From Paramacrobiotus metropolitanus (taxonomy: Eukaryota; Tardigrada; Eutardigrada; Parachela; Macrobiotidae), in contig NW_026570296.1 of the NCBI RefSeq assembly GCF_019649055.1, positions 62,001 to 126,000 of the forward strand: 64,000 bases of DNA, in the 5' to 3' direction. The position numbers and the translations under genes were made by a program. Each line of letters opens with the position of its first letter. Position 1 is the stretch's first letter. The notes under the pieces were generated by a model. It worked only from the letters and a program-made list of their open reading frames with translations, had not been told where the DNA came from and made no database searches. Of this stretch, positions 31,478 to 39,956 are shown in pieces.

Positions 31478-32920
31478 TCACTCTTTTGCTGATGTGTCAG
31501 CTGACTCTACTGTCTCAGTCGCTGCTGACACCGTATCTCCAGTTTCTGGTGGTTTCATTTGAGCATCGCCGGCTGCGGGCTCGGCCGATGTCGACTGTTG
31601 CGATTCCAAGACAACTTCCTGAGATGCCGGAATGTTGGCTGAGTCCACAATCTCCTTCTCTGGAGTATCTTCTGGAAGCTCCTCGGGTTTTGAGAAGATA
31701 CGCTTGTTCTTAATCTCAAGAAGGTTATCATCGAGGAGACTTTCCACTGCTTGTCTGATCACATCACGATCTCTTTCAATGTTGTAAATTCCCAGCTCAT
31801 AGTTCACAGCGAAGAAATTTGATAAATCGTCCCATGTAACTCCCATCGACCCGCCAAGTCTCGGCATTGCCGCGTCGGCAATGGCGATTTTCCAAAACTT
31901 CAGTTCCATCTTCAGTCGTGGATGAAGTGTTGGTTGTGGCAGGTAATATGACCATCTGTTAGAGTCCGAGTAACAAAAGCCCAACTTTCCTTCTTTGTAG
32001 GCCCTCTTGGTCATCCTGTCAAAGCTCACGCCAGATAGTTTCAAGACTCGGTTGGCGCAGATTGTCGCTCTAAGATCTTTTTGAGTCATCGTCTGGAATG
32101 GCTCTCTCGCCAAGATGCGTTTCAGTTCGCACCAAGCGTGGTTCTGATTATCCAATGGAATCCCAAGCATGTAGTCGCGATCTTCTGACGCTGATTCCTT
32201 TTCATCGATTAAGAGCTTCGGAATTGAGCTTGATGAGGACTTCGTCGATTTGGGTTCGTTTCTCTGGGTGGGAGCTGAGTCCGTCTCATCATCCTTCGAT
32301 GTTTCTTCAGCTGTTACTCCCTCTTCCAGGGAGGTTAGATCGGTTTTCGATTTGCCGCCACTAGTTTTTGCTTGCTTCGATGTTGGCAACAGCGGTGCGT
32401 GTTGTCGACGACGGCGCATTTCTTCCAATTCCGCTTCGGTTTGTGCCGTCAGCTTATCCATGGGAGTTACGGCTTTCGTTTTCTCACCATGTGACTGTTG
32501 GCTCGTTGTGGCTGCTTGTCCCGACGTTGTGGGTGCATCTTGTTCTGGTTCATTATCCGATTCGTGATCTAGTCCCATAATGTCGCTCGGAGTTAGCGAC
32601 TTCTTCAACTTATCTGCCTTGATCTTTTCCTTGGCAGCCCGTTTCTGATCTCCCTTCTGTAAGATCACATTCAGCATGGGAGTTTCTGGATCGTTGCGCT
32701 GAGGAATTGGGAGTTTTTCCATCACTTCGCTAGACGAGAAGTTGCAATAATCATGTATGTCCTCCGGTATAAATCCCAACATGGTATATCTGATCGGAAA
32801 TCCTTCATAAGCGTTGGTGGTAAGAAGTTTACCCTCTTGGAGCATCTGTGTTAACATCGTCTCATTGCCCGCTTCGATCTCATCGATCCTACCCATTCCG
32901 CCGTGCCATAAACCAGTCAT
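31478..32920 (-). CDS. Element B accessory protein, 480 aa
   Basis: Frame open from upstream of the ATG at 32918..32920; it is the -1 continuation of the 32962..34389 ORF. The N-terminal 110 residues look folded (FPIRYTMLGFIPEDIHDYC). The middle is Ser/Thr/Glu-rich linker. A folded segment of about 190 residues follows (from LGIPLDNQNHAWCELKRIL). It contains a short helix-turn-strand pattern (MGVTWDDLSNFFAVNYELG..DRDVIRQAVESLLDD) that could be a winged helix. That reading is a guess from pattern only. The C-terminus is acidic and ends properly at 31478. Confidence 0.5.
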   Translation of the reverse strand: MTGLWHGGMGRIDEIEAGNETMLTQMLQEGKLLTTNAYEGFPIRYTMLGFIPEDIHDYCNFSSSEVMEKLPIPQRNDPETPMLNVILQKGDQKRAAKEKIKADKLKKSLTPSDIMGLDHESDNEPEQDAPTTSGQAATTSQQSHGEKTKAVTPMDKLTAQTEAELEEMRRRRQHAPLLPTSKQAKTSGGKSKTDLTSLEEGVTAEETSKDDETDSAPTQRNEPKSTKSSSSSIPKLLIDEKESASEDRDYMLGIPLDNQNHAWCELKRILAREPFQTMTQKDLRATICANRVLKLSGVSFDRMTKRAYKEGKLGFCYSDSNRWSYYLPQPTLHPRLKMELKFWKIAIADAAMPRLGGSMGVTWDDLSNFFAVNYELGIYNIERDRDVIRQAVESLLDDNLLEIKNKRIFSKPEELPEDTPEKEIVDSANIPASQEVVLESQQSTSAEPAAGDAQMKPPETGDTVSAATETVESADTSAKE

Positions 32921-32961
32921 GTATTGGTTTATACGGTGTCGAGTAGATCCTACAGGACTCC

Positions 32962-34389
32962 TTAGACCCGCAATGGCCGATTCGATCTGTCGTCTCTTAT
33001 CAGCGGACTTTTCGAGTAGCTTTTATCGATTCCTTTAGTCCTGATTAACTTCGATTTGCAACGCCAATCCAGGTGTTTCTTGATCAATTGACCCGAATTC
33101 AGGATGTAATCGATTATCGTGTCCAACTTCGATGGGGTTAGACGTCTGTTCTGTTTATTCAGCCATTCCTTAACACGCTGTCGAAACCGGACTGTCACTG
33201 AGGTATCACCTCGTGTGCGTATTGTTCGCATGGCAAATTTACCAGCCTCATACAGATCATCCTCCGTTAGGATATCGTTATCGTCTCCTAATTCCTCGAA
33301 GTCGGGAAAGGGTTCATTATCTTCTGGTTCGGAATATTCCAAATCGCTATTCCCCTGTCTTCTGGTGTAATTTGCCAATCCGACTTCATCAACGCGTCGG
33401 ACTGCTGCCGGTTTGGACTTCTTCTTAGTACTCTTCTTCTTGGCGCTTTTCTTCTGTTTCTCCAAGGCTGCTTGTTTCTGTTTTTCCAAAGTCGCTTCAA
33501 GACTGTTCGGTGCCGCCTTCAGCTCTCCCGTCTGACTTCGTGTAGCTCGAGCTGGGATGTGAGGTTTCGACTTTGAAGCAACTGTTGATGTACTCGGGCG
33601 GCTCGATTCTGATGCTGTCGACTCGCGAGACGTCCCGCGTTTCCCTTTTTCCTTCTGCGCCTTCTCTCGACGTTCCTTTTGAGTCGACGCTGCCATAATC
33701 TCTCCCATATTGATCGCCCTCTTTATTGCGATAGATTTCGGTTTTTCTTCCGGCGAGGTTGCTGATTGTATAACACCCTTTTTCAGTGTGGTCGTGGACG
33801 ATTTCAAGCTCTCATCGATTTCGAGGACTTCATCAGCTTCTTCTGATTCCTCGCTCTCGATCTCTTCATCATCAGATGGGGATTGGTCCTTCGTTTTCCC
33901 CCCTTTTTGTTTCTGATCTTTCTGAGATTTCCCTGTTGACTTTTCCGTTCCCGTCTTTCCGGGTTTATCAGTCCCTTTGTCTGATTTCTCGGATTTCTTT
34001 GACTTTGTGTCAGTTTTAGATGAACTTGGTTTCGACGCGTCTTTAGACGATTTAGATTTTTGTGTGTCTTTTGACGATCTCGGTGCCGGTTCATCCTCTT
34101 GCGAGTCTTCTTGAACCGTTTCGTCATCATCCTCTTCTTCCTCTTCATCGGTTTCAGATTCCTCAGGTGGGTGACATCGATCACAGTTCGTGTCGTTGCA
34201 TGCCTCGTGATCTGCTCCCATCATGACCGCAATCGCTCGTTGCATCGATCGTCTCGGGTTATTTTCATCGACCGGTTCATCTTCCGCCTGGGGAGCATTT
34301 TCGCCTGATGGAGCATCTTCAGCTTCCATCCGTTCATCTTCACCTTCACCGGCAGGACCTTCCTCCTCTGCCTGTTTGGACTTGGACAT
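32962..34389 (-). CDS. Element B accessory protein, highly charged
   Basis: I placed the start at the ATG at 34387..34389 (MSKSKQAEEEGPAGEGED), which overlaps the end of the preceding ORF by 44 bp. The first 350 residues or so are acidic, Lys- and Ser-rich low complexity, with a CX4CX2C cluster (CNDTNCDRC) near residue 65. Alternating KSEKSDKGTDK-type and KKKSTKKKSK-type blocks recall histone-tail-like or nucleolar proteins. The last 120 residues are more folded (FRQRVKEWLNKQNRRLTPSK). The frame passes to the next ORF in the -1 frame near tcgaaaagtcc, about 33020. Function unknown. Confidence 0.5.
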   Translation of the reverse strand: MSKSKQAEEEGPAGEGEDERMEAEDAPSGENAPQAEDEPVDENNPRRSMQRAIAVMMGADHEACNDTNCDRCHPPEESETDEEEEEDDDETVQEDSQEDEPAPRSSKDTQKSKSSKDASKPSSSKTDTKSKKSEKSDKGTDKPGKTGTEKSTGKSQKDQKQKGGKTKDQSPSDDEEIESEESEEADEVLEIDESLKSSTTTLKKGVIQSATSPEEKPKSIAIKRAINMGEIMAASTQKERREKAQKEKGKRGTSRESTASESSRPSTSTVASKSKPHIPARATRSQTGELKAAPNSLEATLEKQKQAALEKQKKSAKKKSTKKKSKPAAVRRVDEVGLANYTRRQGNSDLEYSEPEDNEPFPDFEELGDDNDILTEDDLYEAGKFAMRTIRTRGDTSVTVRFRQRVKEWLNKQNRRLTPSKLDTIIDYILNSGQLIKKHLDWRCKSKLIRTKGIDKSYSKSPLIRDDRSNRPLRV

Positions 34390-34960
34390 AAATTTCGTGG
34401 ATTTCGGCTGCCGTGAGATGCTTCTTCGGAGTCTCCATCTCGTAGACCAACTGGTAATGCGATGTGTAGACTCTCGTACTAAGTTGGCCATCTTCGGTAT
34501 ACGTAACTGTCACCCTGACAAAGGCTTCATCTTCGGCAGCTCGATGACTCATGATATTCAGGATTCCGTCTCTGTTAGCTGCAACATCTTTTTTCTTGTC
34601 TTCAGGTAACATGTTATGCAGATTCGCCAATGCTTTTTCATTTTCCATAATAGCATATTCCTTCTCTTCTTTCGATATAAACCAAGGTGCAAATGGGACG
34701 GGATCTCCTGATATAGGATCGACAATTTCGGCGATCATCACGATGGGCAATCCGACCGTACAGTGGAGTCCCAATTTGAAGACTCGACAGGTCATTTCCT
34801 GGTACAGGTAGGTCGTATCATATGCCTCTTTCGGCATCCTTTGACCATCTGACTCGATCCCCTCTTTCAGCCGATGTCGCTCAACTGCCAACATCTCTCC
34901 ATCAGTTGCGTACATATACGCAAAGTGGTCGTCCGTGTTCCCACTCGTATACAGATCCAT
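34346..34960 (-). CDS. Element B accessory ORF, 204 aa
   Basis: ATG at 34958..34960. It is folded in character (YLYQEMTCRVFKLGLHCTVG, then ISGDPVPFAPWFISKEEKEY). It is the -1 continuation of the 692-aa ORF, which it overlaps by 94 bp at gagaaagcatgg near 34965. The exit to the next ORF is a +1 (or -2) change, or simply re-initiation at the overlapping ATG. Beta-rich composition; no family recognised. Confidence 0.5.
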   Translation of the reverse strand: MDLYTSGNTDDHFAYMYATDGEMLAVERHRLKEGIESDGQRMPKEAYDTTYLYQEMTCRVFKLGLHCTVGLPIVMIAEIVDPISGDPVPFAPWFISKEEKEYAIMENEKALANLHNMLPEDKKKDVAANRDGILNIMSHRAAEDEAFVRVTVTYTEDGQLSTRVYTSHYQLVYEMETPKKHLTAAEIHEIYVQVQTGRGGRSCR

Positions 34961-36945
34961 GCTTTCTCTTTCACGGCTATTGGCGTGATCAGTTGTCTTA
35001 ACATCTGAATGAGGATTCGTGGATCTGCGCGATCTTCCTCGCGTCTGATCTTAAGTAGCGCCCCCTGCACCTCATCTCTCGACTGTTTGGTGATCTGGTT
35101 TCTAATTTCCGTCGGTGTAGTAGGATGATATGAGGGAATATCCTCTTTCGTGTCCTTATCGATAAGCTGGGCAGTAACCTTGTACGGAAGTCCTTCTGAT
35201 CTCGAATATGTCGCCGTGTATGCCCGAACCTGTGGTATGATCATCGGAGTTCTTGCCGGTGGTGGTGGGAGTTGGGTCAAACTTTTCCCTGCCGGTACAG
35301 CGATTTGCTGTTCCTTCGGTGGTTCCTTACTCACCGAGGGTTTCACCGGAACTACCGACGTCTCTTGCGTCTTCGGCGGTTCCTTGCTCGCCGTGGACTT
35401 CACTGGTACAACCGGTATTTCCTGCACCTTCGGCGGTTCCTTACTCGCCGTGGGCTTCACTGGTACCGGCATCTCTTTTTCTTTCGGCGGTTCCTTACTC
35501 GCCGTCGACTTTTTAGTCTGATGTCCCTTCTCCGTTGATTTAGGACTTGTCGTCTGCGATCTGTTCCGTTTGACGCTACCACGAGATGAATCTGCCGTTG
35601 AGCTTTCTCGTGATCTCGCTCTTTGCTCGATAGCTTCGTCAATTCGTTTCTTCTGTTCTTTTAAGTCCGCATCTGTCATCTCTTCAACTGGCTTCGCAGT
35701 TGATGTACCAGGTTTAGGTGCGCCGCTCGTCGCAGGTTGCATCTGTGATGGGCCGGCTACAATGGGCTCGGGCTGTGCAACTTCTTCGGGAAACTTTTCG
35801 ATCCATCTCAGAATCTTTTCAATCATTTCTGGCCACGGCCTGTTTATTAGCGCTTGGTGATATGTTTTCATCGTGGCAACTCTGATTCCGAGGTCTGTTC
35901 GTGCTTCCTGAACTTTCTTTTTCCGATCCTTAAGCACTATGTGTCCCGAATCGGTTACGGCCATCTGCTCTATCATGTATCCGTAGAGGAGTTGCTCATC
36001 GTTCACCCTTTCGTGCATCCGATAGAAGTCCCGACACAGACGGTTAAAGTTATGGATAGCCCTCCGATCATCTGCGGTGAGCTCTTCCTCCGCTCCTATA
36101 ATCATGTTGAGCCGATCGTCATCTTCACTCACGTTCACCGCCAATCGTGGTACATATCTGGAGGGTGAACCTGGAGGACTTATTGTCATCGTCTCCAACT
36201 GTGGGCCTAATGGGGGCAACATTCCTCGTGGTCGAGGTGAATTACGATTTCCATGTCGCGATCTTCCGCCTCTTTGGTTCGGAGATCGTCTGTTAAATCT
36301 GTTAAACGGTTGATTTCCTCTCATAGGTGGTGTCTCACTCTGTTCAGGAAACAGTGATGGGAAAGATGGTGCTGGCGCCCTTCCGCCGCGCACCGATCCT
36401 GGCGGCGATCCGCCAATTGCCCCGCTATGTCGGACTGGTGCTGACATTGGGCCTCCGAATCCGTGATGTCGGATAGGCGACGCTGACATTCCGCCAAGTC
36501 CCCCATGTCGCACAGGTGTGGATGGCATCCGGCCAAATCCGCCATGTCCGGTCGGAAAATTGGGTACTGGCGGTGGTCCCATCGGCATTTGCACAGATCC
36601 GTACATCGGTGGAGTCTGTGTTCCGGAAAACAGTTGAAATGGGTCGTTTTGTACCGGATATTGAGTTGGTCCGGCCGGATGGCCGTAGGTCAACCAATTC
36701 TGTGTACTCTGATAATTCGTAGGGTCCTGATACGGATAGTATGCCTGGACGCCGGCCGCGTAGACCGTTTGATCTCCCTGTCCCGGTTCGTTCTGCGCCA
36801 TTCCTGCAGACGATGTGGACTCGTTTCCGTAATAAGTGCCTTGGCTACGATCGCCTTCCATTCTTATCGGCGTCGATGCTTTTAACGGATTTCCGATGCT
36901 TTCCGAGTCGGAATTCTCTGAATTTTGCCGTTCCAACCTTTCCAT
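34867..36945 (-). CDS. Element B ORF after integrase, Pro/Gly-rich with 19-aa tandem repeats, 692 aa
   Basis: ATG at 36943..36945 (MERLERQNSENSDSES), preceded at 36962 by a candidate 3' splice site. Residues 1-250 are Gly/Pro/Tyr-rich with PVRHGGLGG-type repeats and an RG-rich stretch. Residues 280-400 look folded (RAIHNFNRLCRDFYRMHER). Four tandem units of about 19 residues around SKEPPK follow. The C-terminal 130 residues pass to the next ORF in the -1 frame. There is no signal peptide, furin-type site or membrane anchor, so it does not look like env despite its position after integrase. Confidence 0.55.
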   Translation of the reverse strand: MERLERQNSENSDSESIGNPLKASTPIRMEGDRSQGTYYGNESTSSAGMAQNEPGQGDQTVYAAGVQAYYPYQDPTNYQSTQNWLTYGHPAGPTQYPVQNDPFQLFSGTQTPPMYGSVQMPMGPPPVPNFPTGHGGFGRMPSTPVRHGGLGGMSASPIRHHGFGGPMSAPVRHSGAIGGSPPGSVRGGRAPAPSFPSLFPEQSETPPMRGNQPFNRFNRRSPNQRGGRSRHGNRNSPRPRGMLPPLGPQLETMTISPPGSPSRYVPRLAVNVSEDDDRLNMIIGAEEELTADDRRAIHNFNRLCRDFYRMHERVNDEQLLYGYMIEQMAVTDSGHIVLKDRKKKVQEARTDLGIRVATMKTYHQALINRPWPEMIEKILRWIEKFPEEVAQPEPIVAGPSQMQPATSGAPKPGTSTAKPVEEMTDADLKEQKKRIDEAIEQRARSRESSTADSSRGSVKRNRSQTTSPKSTEKGHQTKKSTASKEPPKEKEMPVPVKPTASKEPPKVQEIPVVPVKSTASKEPPKTQETSVVPVKPSVSKEPPKEQQIAVPAGKSLTQLPPPPARTPMIIPQVRAYTATYSRSEGLPYKVTAQLIDKDTKEDIPSYHPTTPTEIRNQITKQSRDEVQGALLKIRREEDRADPRILIQMLRQLITPIAVKEKAWICIRVGTRTTTLRICTQLMERCWQLSDIG
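35300..35515 (-). repeat. Four tandem 57-bp units encoding SKEPPK repeats
   Basis: The reading frame gives four near-identical units of about 19 residues (TASKEPPK..EIPVVPVKS type). The DNA shows cggcggttccttactcgc-like repeats on the plus strand. Confidence 0.8.
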
Positions 36946-36960
36946 TAACTTTTATTACCT

Positions 36961-36963
36961 GCT
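36961..36963 (-). other. Candidate 3' splice site before the post-integrase ORF
   Basis: The minus strand reads tattgtttcattgttatAG, with a pyrimidine-rich run, 16-18 nt before the ATG of the 692-aa ORF. It fits a spliced mRNA for downstream genes, the usual strategy for env. No donor has been identified. Confidence 0.4.
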
Positions 36964-37058
36964 ATAACAATGAAACAATATCCGTTAGCCAGTTTACAAC
37001 GGTTAACTTTTACACCTCCCCAACTCCTGTGCATGCATCATAACGCCCTTTTTTAGTA

Positions 37059-37490
37059 TTATTTTGTGTTTTTGCGCCCTTTAGTTATCCGATCAAGGAG
37101 TCCCGTATCGGCGGCATCTTCATCAGCTCCTTGTCGCGTTAGGAATTCCGTAGGAGTGGGTTTCAACTTGGTCTTTTTGACCTTCCTTTGCTCGATAGCA
37201 GCGGCGATATCGCTTGCCAACTGTGTAGCTGTCGCTCTCACTGCTCCGAGCTGCTGTTGCCTATCGGTAGCAGCAGAGCGTGGTTTGAAACGATCTGCTA
37301 CCTCATCGTTTTCAACTGCCATGTCAGCATCCTTCTGCTGATCGGTAGCAGTGCGTGGTTTAAAAGGGTCTTTTAAATTATGCTCTGCTACGCCAGAACA
37401 TAATTCATTCATTTCTGCCAAGTTTCCGGCTTGCTCATTCAACTTGATGGTCACTGCTGTTTCAAAATCCTTATCTTGTTTCTTCGATCT
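37059..37490 (-). CDS. C-terminal tail after integrase, in frame beyond a TGA
   Basis: The frame continues from the integrase ORF past the TGA at 37491..37493 for about 143 codons. It contains more copies of an FKPRS.AT.-type motif that also occurs before the stop, so the two parts look like one protein split by a nonsense change or a readthrough codon. It ends in a basic tail (RITKGRKNTK). Confidence 0.5.
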   Translation of the reverse strand, partial: RSKKQDKDFETAVTIKLNEQAGNLAEMNELCSGVAEHNLKDPFKPRTATDQQKDADMAVENDEVADRFKPRSAATDRQQQLGAVRATATQLASDIAAAIEQRKVKKTKLKPTPTEFLTRQGADEDAADTGLLDRITKGRKNTK

Positions 37491-39956
37491 TCATCGTTTC
37501 TTTTTCTTCATCTCTGTTATATCCGATGGTTCAGGTAGCATTGAGCGTGGTTTGAAATAAACGCGCTCTGCTATGTCAGCACCATTGGTATCAGATCGTA
37601 GTTCAAAAGCATCTTTTGGGCCGCGGTCTGCCTCGGTCTCCATCTCATCTACTCCAGTAGCAGATCGTAGTTTGCGCTCCGATATTCCTTCATTGTCCTC
37701 TCGTTCTTCCGTTAAAGGTGGATGCCATGGCTTTAATCGATCGATGGAAACGACTTTCAAGTCGGCTTCCTTTATCGGATTCATTTCGATGACTTCGACC
37801 TCATTCGGTCGCGGAAAGCTGAGAATTTTCCAAACCTTATCGTACTTCTTCTTGAAATCCGATTGAACTTCCTTTTTCCCTTGTTTCGTATCTTTGGGGA
37901 GTCGGATAAGTACGAAGTCGCCGATTTTGAAGTTCGGTTCCGATTTCTTCTTGTTATAGATCTCAGCGTTCTTTTCATATGCGTCCTTTATATTGCATCT
38001 GGCAACTTCTTCAGCGAATATCAGATTCTTTTTCATGGTCTCCACCCATTCGTCTGGAGTACCATAATCATCTGGTAAGTTCGTTTTTGTCACCACATCC
38101 TCCGGCATAGTCATCTCTCTTCCATGTAGCATGTAGTATGCTGAATAGCCGGTTGTGGCATGTACCACTCTGTTCATGCCTGAGACCACGTACGGGAGGT
38201 ACTTGTTAAATTTCCGTTCGTTTCCCGCTTTCATATACTGTGCAAGACCATCTCCGATGATCTGCATCTGCCGTTCCACTTGGCCTTGGCCTTCAGGGTG
38301 GTATGCCGTTCCGAACGTGTGTTTGATTTTGAACACGTTGGTGACTTTCGATAAGACTTCCGCTGTGAAGTGCCTTCCGCGATCCGTATGTAAGATATGC
38401 GGTGCTCCATGTACCAATATCACATGTTTTACAAAGACTTTGGCAAATTCCTTCGCTGTTGCCGTTTTCATCGGTACTGCTATCACATATTTCGTCAGCT
38501 GATCGATGAACACCGCTATATACTTATATCCTCGTTTCTTTGTCGGTAACAAAGGTCCTTTCAGGTCAGCGTATACTCGAAAGAAAGGATGTCCCACTTT
38601 AATCTCTTGCAGCTTTCCAGGTGGGCATTTCCTTGGTGTCTTGGTGAACTGACATCCTTGACATGCGAGTATATAAATCTTAACGTCCGTACTCATTCTG
38701 TCCCAATAGTATCGCAGTCTTATTGCTGCCAACGTCTTTTCATATCCAAGATGACCTGCTGCTTTCTCATCATGCAGCGCATGTATGATCGCTCGTCTCA
38801 TTGACAGTGGTACGACGTATGACCTTTCTAATCTCCCTTTATTATCCTTTATGCGGTACAGGATTCCATTCCACAACTGGTAATGAACTTCGAACTTCGA
38901 TCTCGTTTGGGCATCTGCTAAATGTTCGAGTTCGTCGATGATCATTGCAAGGTGAGGGTCTTTCAGCTGCTTATTTCGGAGCTGCAAGTTCGAGTCATCC
39001 TCTTCTTCCTCATCTCCTTGCAAGTTGACGATGCGGACAGTTGTGGTGCTGAGATCGTTCCAGTCCGTGATGACTTTGCATCGCGGTAACGGTTTATGTC
39101 GGTTATCCTTCTTTTTAGGGAATCTCAGCAGCTTGATCGGGCATTCGGTTAGAGCTCGTACACGGTTAACGTTGATCGCTGACTCAGCCGGCTCATTCGC
39201 CGTAGCCGGATCATCTTTGACTCGCTTCTCTCGCTCTTCGGCCATTTGTACGAACAGTTGCCACACTTCAACTGCCGGTTTTTTTATGTCATACTCTTTC
39301 TTTATATCTTCGAAGTTCGGAATCTCATCGAATTCTTCATCGTGGCATGTCGGACCTTCGATTGGTGCCCTCGATAGTGCATCCGCGTTGTCGCAGTACT
39401 TTCCCGGTTTGTACTCGATTTTGAACTGATGACCTTGTAACGCCATCGCCCATCTCGTGAGTCGCGGATTCATGCCAACTTTATTCGTTTCTGATCTCAG
39501 CAAATTCGTTAATGCCTGATGATCCGTTCGTACGGTGAACTCGGAGTAATCGATGTACGATTTGAACTTTCTGACGGCGAACACGACCGCCAGACACTCC
39601 CATTCAGTTACACCGTAATTCCGTTCAGCTCCATGTAAGACGCGGCTCGCATAGGCAATTGGATGACCTTCTTGTGATAGTACTGCTCCAATTCCTTCTT
39701 TGCTCGCGTCGCATTCGATTACCGTTGGCTTAGCTGGATCGAACTTCGCTAAGACTGGGCCTTCACATAGCAACTTTTTCAAGTTTTCAAACTCCTTCGT
39801 ATGAACTTCTGTCCAGTCTTTTCGCACATGTTTATCATTTCGTAGCAGCTCGTACAAGTGACAGGTCTGCTGTGCGTATCCAGCTATGAATTTCCGGTAG
39901 TAATTCGCTAGTCCGAGGAATGATCTCAGCTGTCGTTCAGTCTGAGGTCGTTTGAA
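37491..39956 (-). CDS. pol: RNase H and integrase of element B
   Basis: Open from just after the TAG at 39957..39959 (residues LRSFLGLANYYRKFI follow). RNase H has IECDASKEGIG, the TEWECLAVV glutamate, RTDHQAL and DNADALSR, so all four acidic residues are present. The HHCC zinc site is complete (HALHDEKAAGHLG, then CQGCQ). The integrase core has D (VYADLKGP), D (HTDRGRHF) and E (GQGQVERQ) with 35 residues between the last two. A GPY/F-like SH3 region follows (FKKKYDKVWKILSF, then DRLKPWHPP). RNase H removes the genomic RNA and integrase inserts the DNA copy. Apart from the flanking stops, the ORF appears intact. Confidence 0.85.
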   Translation of the reverse strand, partial: FKRPQTERQLRSFLGLANYYRKFIAGYAQQTCHLYELLRNDKHVRKDWTEVHTKEFENLKKLLCEGPVLAKFDPAKPTVIECDASKEGIGAVLSQEGHPIAYASRVLHGAERNYGVTEWECLAVVFAVRKFKSYIDYSEFTVRTDHQALTNLLRSETNKVGMNPRLTRWAMALQGHQFKIEYKPGKYCDNADALSRAPIEGPTCHDEEFDEIPNFEDIKKEYDIKKPAVEVWQLFVQMAEEREKRVKDDPATANEPAESAINVNRVRALTECPIKLLRFPKKKDNRHKPLPRCKVITDWNDLSTTTVRIVNLQGDEEEEDDSNLQLRNKQLKDPHLAMIIDELEHLADAQTRSKFEVHYQLWNGILYRIKDNKGRLERSYVVPLSMRRAIIHALHDEKAAGHLGYEKTLAAIRLRYYWDRMSTDVKIYILACQGCQFTKTPRKCPPGKLQEIKVGHPFFRVYADLKGPLLPTKKRGYKYIAVFIDQLTKYVIAVPMKTATAKEFAKVFVKHVILVHGAPHILHTDRGRHFTAEVLSKVTNVFKIKHTFGTAYHPEGQGQVERQMQIIGDGLAQYMKAGNERKFNKYLPYVVSGMNRVVHATTGYSAYYMLHGREMTMPEDVVTKTNLPDDYGTPDEWVETMKKNLIFAEEVARCNIKDAYEKNAEIYNKKKSEPNFKIGDFVLIRLPKDTKQGKKEVQSDFKKKYDKVWKILSFPRPNEVEVIEMNPIKEADLKVVSIDRLKPWHPPLTEEREDNEGISERKLRSATGVDEMETEADRGPKDAFELRSDTNGADIAERVYFKPRSMLPEPSDITEMKKKKR

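Noticed and set aside
34867-36945. Envelope gene after integrase
   Set aside because: Position and splice site fit, but there is no signal peptide, glycosylation-rich ectodomain, cleavage site or membrane anchor.
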